Below, piece by piece: positions 60,237-64,000 of a stretch of 64,000 nucleotides of DNA. The notes under the pieces are model-generated. The model had not been told where the DNA came from and made no database searches. It worked only from the letters and a program-made list of their open reading frames with translations. Numbering within the stretch: the first letter of the stretch is position 1; every line of letters begins with the position of its first letter. A program made the translations under genes and the position numbers. The DNA comes from Hymenobacter sp. BT188 (GTDB lineage: Bacteria; Bacteroidota; Bacteroidia; Cytophagales; Hymenobacteraceae), in assembly GCF_014333585.1 (NCBI RefSeq), contig NZ_JACSCW010000003.1, positions 248,001-312,000 on the forward strand, given 5' to 3'.

Positions 60237-61259
60237 ATGCTAATCAATGGCTTGGTCATCAGGCCGGGCGAACGGGTGCTGACACGGTTGGTAATTTCGC
60301 GCCTGCCTTCCCGTACCGTCATTGATGTGCCTGTATATGTGTATCGGGCGCAGGAACCGGGTCCAACGGTGCTGCTAATGGCTGGTATGCATGGCGATGA
60401 GGTAAATGGGATTGAAACGATTCGCCGCTTGGTGCGCCGCGATTTGCTGCAGCCTTTGCGCGGCACTATCATCGCCATTCCTATCCTCAATATCTACGGC
60501 TTTCTCAATTTCTCGCGTGAGGTGCCCGATGGCAAAGATGTGAATCGCAGCTTTCCGGGTAATCCGCGCGGGTCGCTGGCTAGCAGAGTTGCCCACCGCT
60601 TTATGCGTGAAATCATGCCGCTTATCGACTACGGCATCGATTTTCATACGGGTGGCGCGGCGCGGGCCAACATGCCTCAAGTCCGCTGTCTGCTGGGCGA
60701 AGACGATCAGACCGATGCATTAGCTGCCGCTTTTGCGGCTCCGTTTACCTTGCACGCCTCGTTGCGGCCGGGTTCCTTGCGCGAAGCGGCAATGCAGCAG
60801 GGGCGCCGCATTATTGTGTACGAAACCGGCGAATCGTTGCGCCTCGATGAGGCCGGAATAGAGCTAGGTATGGCCGGCACTTTTCGGGTACTGCAACACT
60901 TGGGAATGCTGGCTACGGCCGCTACGCCCTTGCAGCCGAGTGTTGTATGTAGGCGACATACGTGGCTGCGGGCTAAGTTCGCGGGTCTATTTCGGAGCCA
61001 TGTACAGAATGGGCAGTTCCTGGAAAAAGGGGAGGTGTACGGTAGCGTAGCCGACCCATATGGCGAAGGCACCGTGCGGCTCGAAACGCCGACGGCGGGC
61101 TACGTAATTGGCCTGAATCATATGCCGGTCGTGAATCAGGGCGATGCGCTGGTACACATTGCCTGGCCTGATAATTTGCCCCCCAGCCGCACATCGCATT
61201 GGCCCCACTTGTTGGAACCGCCTCCTAAGTCGAAGGAAGAGGACGACGACCAGATTTAA
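60237..61259 (+). CDS. Succinylglutamate desuccinylase/aspartoacylase-like protein
   Basis: About 340 residues from the ATG at 60237 (MLINGLVIRPGERV); an in-frame TTG at 60210 is the alternative. M14-type zinc deacylase: GMHGDEVNGIE (His, Glu), NRSFPG, DFHTGG (His) and YETGESLRLD (catalytic Glu). The C-terminal half has a domain with GYVIGLNHMPVVNQGDALV. Such genes recur next to RimK and its protease in Bacteroidota, so a function on a Glu-containing product of RimK is plausible but inferred. The real substrate is unknown. Confidence 0.86.
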   Translation: MLINGLVIRPGERVLTRLVISRLPSRTVIDVPVYVYRAQEPGPTVLLMAGMHGDEVNGIETIRRLVRRDLLQPLRGTIIAIPILNIYGFLNFSREVPDGKDVNRSFPGNPRGSLASRVAHRFMREIMPLIDYGIDFHTGGAARANMPQVRCLLGEDDQTDALAAAFAAPFTLHASLRPGSLREAAMQQGRRIIVYETGESLRLDEAGIELGMAGTFRVLQHLGMLATAATPLQPSVVCRRHTWLRAKFAGLFRSHVQNGQFLEKGEVYGSVADPYGEGTVRLETPTAGYVIGLNHMPVVNQGDALVHIAWPDNLPPSRTSHWPHLLEPPPKSKEEDDDQI

Positions 61260-61393
61260 CGCCCATTTACGCGCCTGACTCAGGTATTAGCCAAGCAGCA
61301 CAAGACACGCCGTTGGCGCTTAATTTCTGATCCTGCTGGTTTCTGCGTTTCTTTGAGGAGCCGACGAGGTGTCGGCCGCTACTATTTTTTTGA

Positions 61394-62062
61394 ATGAAGA
61401 CGAATTCATTGCTTTTAGCCATCAACGCGGTCCTGGTTGTCGCCGTGGCAGTATTGTTTTACCTGCACTTTGCCCAGAAGCCCGACAGTGTACCCAGTGC
61501 GGCTAAAATCGCGGCCGTAGCTACTGCTTCTGACAGCGCTAGCACCGCCCCCGATGATACAACGGCTGCCGCCGCAGCGCCTGTAGTAGCGGCGGCACCT
61601 GAGCCCGTTAAAATCGGCTACGTAGAGTCAAGTAAACTGCTCGATGGCTACAAGGGCATGCAGGTTGCGCGCCGCAACTTCGAAGCAAAGGCTAAAGGTT
61701 GGGAGCAGCAGAACAAAACGCTGATAACCAACTTCCAGTCGGCCGTGCAGAAATATCAGACCCAAGCTGCCAGCCTCACGCCCGAGCAACGGGCTGCTAC
61801 CGAGCAGCAATTGCAGCAGCAGGAGCAGAAGGTGGGCCAGGAGCAGCAGAAACTTCAGCGCCAGGCAGCCGAGGAAGAAGCCAAAATGAGCCAGCAGGTG
61901 TTGACCCGCGTGAATAAGCTGATCGAGCAGTATGGCAAAGAGAATGGCTACCAGTTTATTCTCATTGCGCAGCCTGGCGGCTCCATTGCCTATAGCCGCA
62001 AAGACCTCGACGTAACGGCTCCGGTATTGAAGCGCCTGAACACCGAATACGGAAAAAAGTAG
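61394..62062 (+). CDS. OmpH/Skp-family periplasmic chaperone
   Basis: A 222-residue protein with an N-terminal hydrophobic segment (residues 5-25), a low-complexity Ala/Thr/Pro linker (about 30-70), then OmpH-like core: KIGYVESSKLLDGYKGM, a long Gln/Glu-rich coiled coil (about 90-180, the tentacle helices of Skp) and the closing ENGYQFILIAQPGGSIAYS, ITAP-like DVTAPVLKRLN. Skp proteins hold unfolded outer-membrane proteins. The missing cleavage site suggests it may stay membrane-anchored. A terminator follows. Confidence 0.88.
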   Translation: MKTNSLLLAINAVLVVAVAVLFYLHFAQKPDSVPSAAKIAAVATASDSASTAPDDTTAAAAAPVVAAAPEPVKIGYVESSKLLDGYKGMQVARRNFEAKAKGWEQQNKTLITNFQSAVQKYQTQAASLTPEQRAATEQQLQQQEQKVGQEQQKLQRQAAEEEAKMSQQVLTRVNKLIEQYGKENGYQFILIAQPGGSIAYSRKDLDVTAPVLKRLNTEYGKK

Positions 62063-62091
62063 TCGAGTTTTGACGTTTAAGAAGTCATGCA

Positions 62092-62128
62092 AGCGCCCGC
62101 TGCTCCAAAGAGCAGCGGGCGCTTTTTA
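62092..62128 (+). terminator. Intrinsic terminator
   Basis: AGCGCCCGCTGCT-CCAA-AGAGCAGCGGGCGCTTTTT stem; ends the OmpH-like gene. Confidence 0.9.
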
Positions 62129-62343
62129 TTGCCATGGGCTGAGTTGATACACCATAAAAAGCCCCCCAGCTCAGGTTTTGGAAAGTACATATGATGTATG
62201 TGGTACGCTCATAACGATACTAGCTGCCAGGCTGTTGTGATGAAGAGGTGTCTGATATTTTTTCCATGCTTTATTAAACTCTGCGCTAAAATCTGTGTCT
62301 AATTATCAATGGCAGCCGAACCAAGGCCCTATGGTTGTAGACT

Positions 62344-62679
62344 ATGAAAAAGCTGATAAAATCCTCTGTAGTACTGGTAGCGCTGGTGTTCTCGGCGGCC
62401 CTTATAACGGGTTGCGTGGCCTCGGCCCAACCCGGCGTTGTGGTAACAAGCGGCCCGGCCTATTACCCGCCGCCGCGCCCATACTACGGGTATCGACCAC
62501 GACCTTATTACCATCGTCCATCGCGGGTAGTTGTGGTAGAGCGCCAGCCGGTTATTGTACGGCCGTACCGGCCGCGCCCAGTAGTCGTGCGGCCCCGGCC
62601 CGGCTACTATCGCCAGGATGGCCGCCAGCCCGCTCGTGATGGTCGCTATTACGGCCGTGATCGTGGCCGGATTCGCTAG
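62344..62679 (+). CDS. Small Pro/Tyr/Arg-rich lipoprotein
   Basis: A 111-residue protein: signal peptide ending at lipobox ITGC (Cys 24), then a low-complexity segment of PPRPYYGYRPRPYYH type and Arg/Val-rich stretches, ending DRGRIR. No fold is recognised. Lies between a terminator upstream and one downstream, so is monocistronic. Likely a short envelope lipoprotein; function unknown. Confidence 0.6.
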   Translation: MKKLIKSSVVLVALVFSAALITGCVASAQPGVVVTSGPAYYPPPRPYYGYRPRPYYHRPSRVVVVERQPVIVRPYRPRPVVVRPRPGYYRQDGRQPARDGRYYGRDRGRIR

Positions 62680-62695
62680 TGACGGCTAGACTAAC

Positions 62696-62735
62696 ACAAA
62701 AAGCCCCCCAGACATTGTCTGGGGGGCTTTTTGTG
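62696..62735. terminator. Bidirectional intrinsic terminator
   Basis: AAAAAGCCCCCCAGAC / GTCTGGGGGGCTTTTT perfect stem, A/T tracts on both sides; ends the 62344 gene and the convergent minus-strand gene. Confidence 0.9.
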
Positions 62736-62756
62736 TTTTAAATGAGATTCGCTGGC

Positions 62757-63296
62757 TTAGAAAACGAAGCGCAAGCTGAAGGCTGCATCCGAGTACAGAC
62801 CGGTATATCCGTCAAATACTTCGAAGAATGGCTTGTAGTCCACGCCTACTACGAAGGGCAGATCCGGCAATTTATACTCCAGACCCAAAATCAGGTCGGC
62901 ACCAAAAGCGATGTAATTGCGGTCTTCCTCGTAATAAACGTAGTAATAGTCCTTGCCTTTACGGCCGTAATAGCGTCGATCGGAGAAGTAGTAGCGGCCG
63001 TTGTATGAACCAACGTGGCCACCAGCACCATAGTAAAATTGTAGGCCCTTGATGTCACTCACGGGCAGATGCTTTTCCAGCAGCAGGGTCAGCCGGCCGC
63101 CGCGGGCAGCGTACTCTCTGGTCAGCAAGCCCTCAAAGGCTACATTGTTCTTGCCGCTCAAAAAATGCTTTACGGTGAGGCCCGAAGAGTAGCCGCCGGC
63201 ACGCAGACCGACACCAGTGGTGTAACCGCCCTTCTGGGCGTAGGCAGCCGGGGCCGTTAGAAGGAGTAATAAAACAAGACGGTACAAAAACTTCAT
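62757..63296 (-). CDS. Small outer-membrane beta-barrel-like protein
   Basis: About 179 residues from the ATG at 63296 (MKFLYRLVLLLLLTAPAAYAQ, a signal peptide read as adjacent parts); the frame opens 9 codons upstream. Alternating aromatic strands (TTGVGLRAGGYSSGLTV, YYGAGGHVGSY, YIAFGADLILGLEYKL) and a C-terminal Phe (SLRFVF) are typical of outer-membrane barrels. The middle has an unusual Tyr/Arg-rich loop (GRYYFSDRRYYGRKG). No named family. Confidence 0.7.
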   Translation of the reverse strand: MKFLYRLVLLLLLTAPAAYAQKGGYTTGVGLRAGGYSSGLTVKHFLSGKNNVAFEGLLTREYAARGGRLTLLLEKHLPVSDIKGLQFYYGAGGHVGSYNGRYYFSDRRYYGRKGKDYYYVYYEEDRNYIAFGADLILGLEYKLPDLPFVVGVDYKPFFEVFDGYTGLYSDAAFSLRFVF

Positions 63297-63375
63297 TACT
63301 GAGATGTTAGGGTTAAAAGTCAACTGACTCCCTAAAGCACAAACTCCGTGCTGAACTCATCCTCACGTATTGGTT

Positions 63376-64000
63376 TTAGCGCGCCTGAGCAATTTCATCC
63401 GATAGATGCACACGTATTCCGCCGCCGTCTTCCTCGGCTGCGCGCAGCATCGCGCGTGCAACTGTAACTGCTTCAACAGGCTGATACTTACGCAGTGGTC
63501 CTACCATCAGCGGACGCAGCGCTTTCAACAAAACGGCGCCAATCTGCTCGCCTAAGCGCTTTTCCGTGCGGTTGCCCAGCAATAAAGAAGGCCGAAAAAA
63601 GTGGATGGCCCGAAAAGGCGTTTGCCGCACCGCCTGCTCCATCTCGCCCTTCACCCGATTGTAGTAAATGCGCGAATTTGCGTCGGCCCCCATCGCTGAG
63701 ACCACTAAAAACTGCGCCGCAAAGTTACCGGCCGTAAGAGCCGCAAGCTTTACTACGTACAGGTAGTCGACCTTATAAAATGCCTCTTTTGAGCCCGCTT
63801 GCCGCATGGTGGTACCCAAGCAGCAGTATACATCATCGGCAATTAGCCCAAGACGGTGCTGATCCAAGTCATCAAGTTCGAATATGCGCTGCTCTAGTTT
63901 GGGGTGCACCTGGGGCAGGGGGCGCCGACCTATCACAATGACTTTGGCGTAGCGCTCAGAGGCTAGCAGCAACGTAAGGAGCTGGCTGCCGACCAAGCCG
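63376..64000 (-). CDS. NAD(P)-binding oxidoreductase (5' end missing)
   Basis: The C-terminal 208 residues of a short-chain-type NAD(P)H-binding protein; the start lies beyond the window edge. GLVGSQLLTLLL at the edge looks like the second half of a GxxGxxG dinucleotide motif, followed by VIVIGRRPLP, CLGTTMRQAGSKEAF, FLVVSAMGADANSRIYYNRVKG (YxxxK) and FFRPSLLLG. Resembles the HTATIP2/YwnB-like atypical NmrA group. Substrate unknown. Confidence 0.8.
   Translation of the reverse strand, partial: GLVGSQLLTLLLASERYAKVIVIGRRPLPQVHPKLEQRIFELDDLDQHRLGLIADDVYCCLGTTMRQAGSKEAFYKVDYLYVVKLAALTAGNFAAQFLVVSAMGADANSRIYYNRVKGEMEQAVRQTPFRAIHFFRPSLLLGNRTEKRLGEQIGAVLLKALRPLMVGPLRKYQPVEAVTVARAMLRAAEEDGGGIRVHLSDEIAQAR

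Noticed and set aside
1..64000. CRISPR array, rRNA, tRNA, prophage or integrase
   Set aside because: No regularly spaced direct repeats, no rRNA-like stretches, no cloverleaf with CCA end, and no phage or integrase genes seen by eye.

Overview
The window reads as chromosome of a GC-rich member of the Bacteroidota, most like Hymenobacter or a near relative. Signs are a SusC/SusD pair, many Bacteroidota-type lipoproteins, promoter elements of the TTG-N19-TAnnTTTG kind (clearest before sucD), few Shine-Dalgarno sequences, and families typical of the group (DUF1684, DUF502, DUF6986, the ebo genes, a RimK/Zn-protease/AstE triad). Gene content is mostly chromosomal housekeeping and catabolism, with one clear mobile insertion.

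Layout. 1-9.3 kb: small secreted proteins, DUF4097-type adhesin-like proteins, UvsE, a CDF transporter, a membrane metallophosphoesterase, RadC and a DUF1684 protein. 9.4-14.5 kb: pheT, a coiled-coil protein, zapA and rny, with two candidate structured RNAs in the gaps. 14.5-20.2 kb: a lipoprotein and a SusC/SusD outer-membrane uptake pair. 20.5-23.4 kb: an IS1182-like element, a secreted metallo-beta-lactamase-fold hydrolase gene and a 151-bp MITE-like copy of the ends, the whole flanked by TTAT direct repeats. 23.6-35.4 kb: a purine-ring catabolic cluster (xdhA, xdhB, xdhC, uricase, allantoinase, allantoate amidohydrolase, ureidoglycine aminohydrolase, OHCU decarboxylase, HIU hydrolase) ending in a CitE/HpcH-like aldolase-family gene of unknown role. 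35.5-42.4 kb: a complete eboA-eboF cluster. 42.4-50.6 kb: a TMEM220-like protein, a TPR sensor kinase, a flavin disulfide reductase, a second copy of the 14.6-kb lipoprotein family, sucD, a CBS-like enzyme and a lone receiver protein. 50.7-64 kb: adenine deaminase, small secreted proteins, a tandem duplicated hypothetical pair, cmk, ispH, a DUF502 protein, an alpha/beta hydrolase, a macrodomain protein, the RimK triad, an OmpH-like chaperone and small envelope proteins.

How it works together. Adenine deaminase (50.8 kb) makes hypoxanthine; XdhAB with its maturation factor XdhC makes urate; uricase, HIU hydrolase and OHCU decarboxylase make (S)-allantoin; AllB, AllC and AllE take it to ureidoglycolate. 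No recognised ureidoglycolate lyase, amidohydrolase or dehydrogenase follows; the aldolase-like gene occupies that place. The ebo cluster next to it encodes six proteins linked elsewhere to making or moving an unidentified small molecule to the periplasm (scytonemin precursor traffic in cyanobacteria), and is the most intriguing poorly understood system here.

Repeats. Two families of intergenic palindromes starting GTCAT and ending ATGAC lie between genes (four copies of one, two of the other), and a seven-base word GCCCCCC, usually in A/T-rich context, recurs in coding and intergenic DNA and forms the arms of most intrinsic terminators. No rRNA, tRNA or CRISPR array was seen. All calls are by eye, without database searches.
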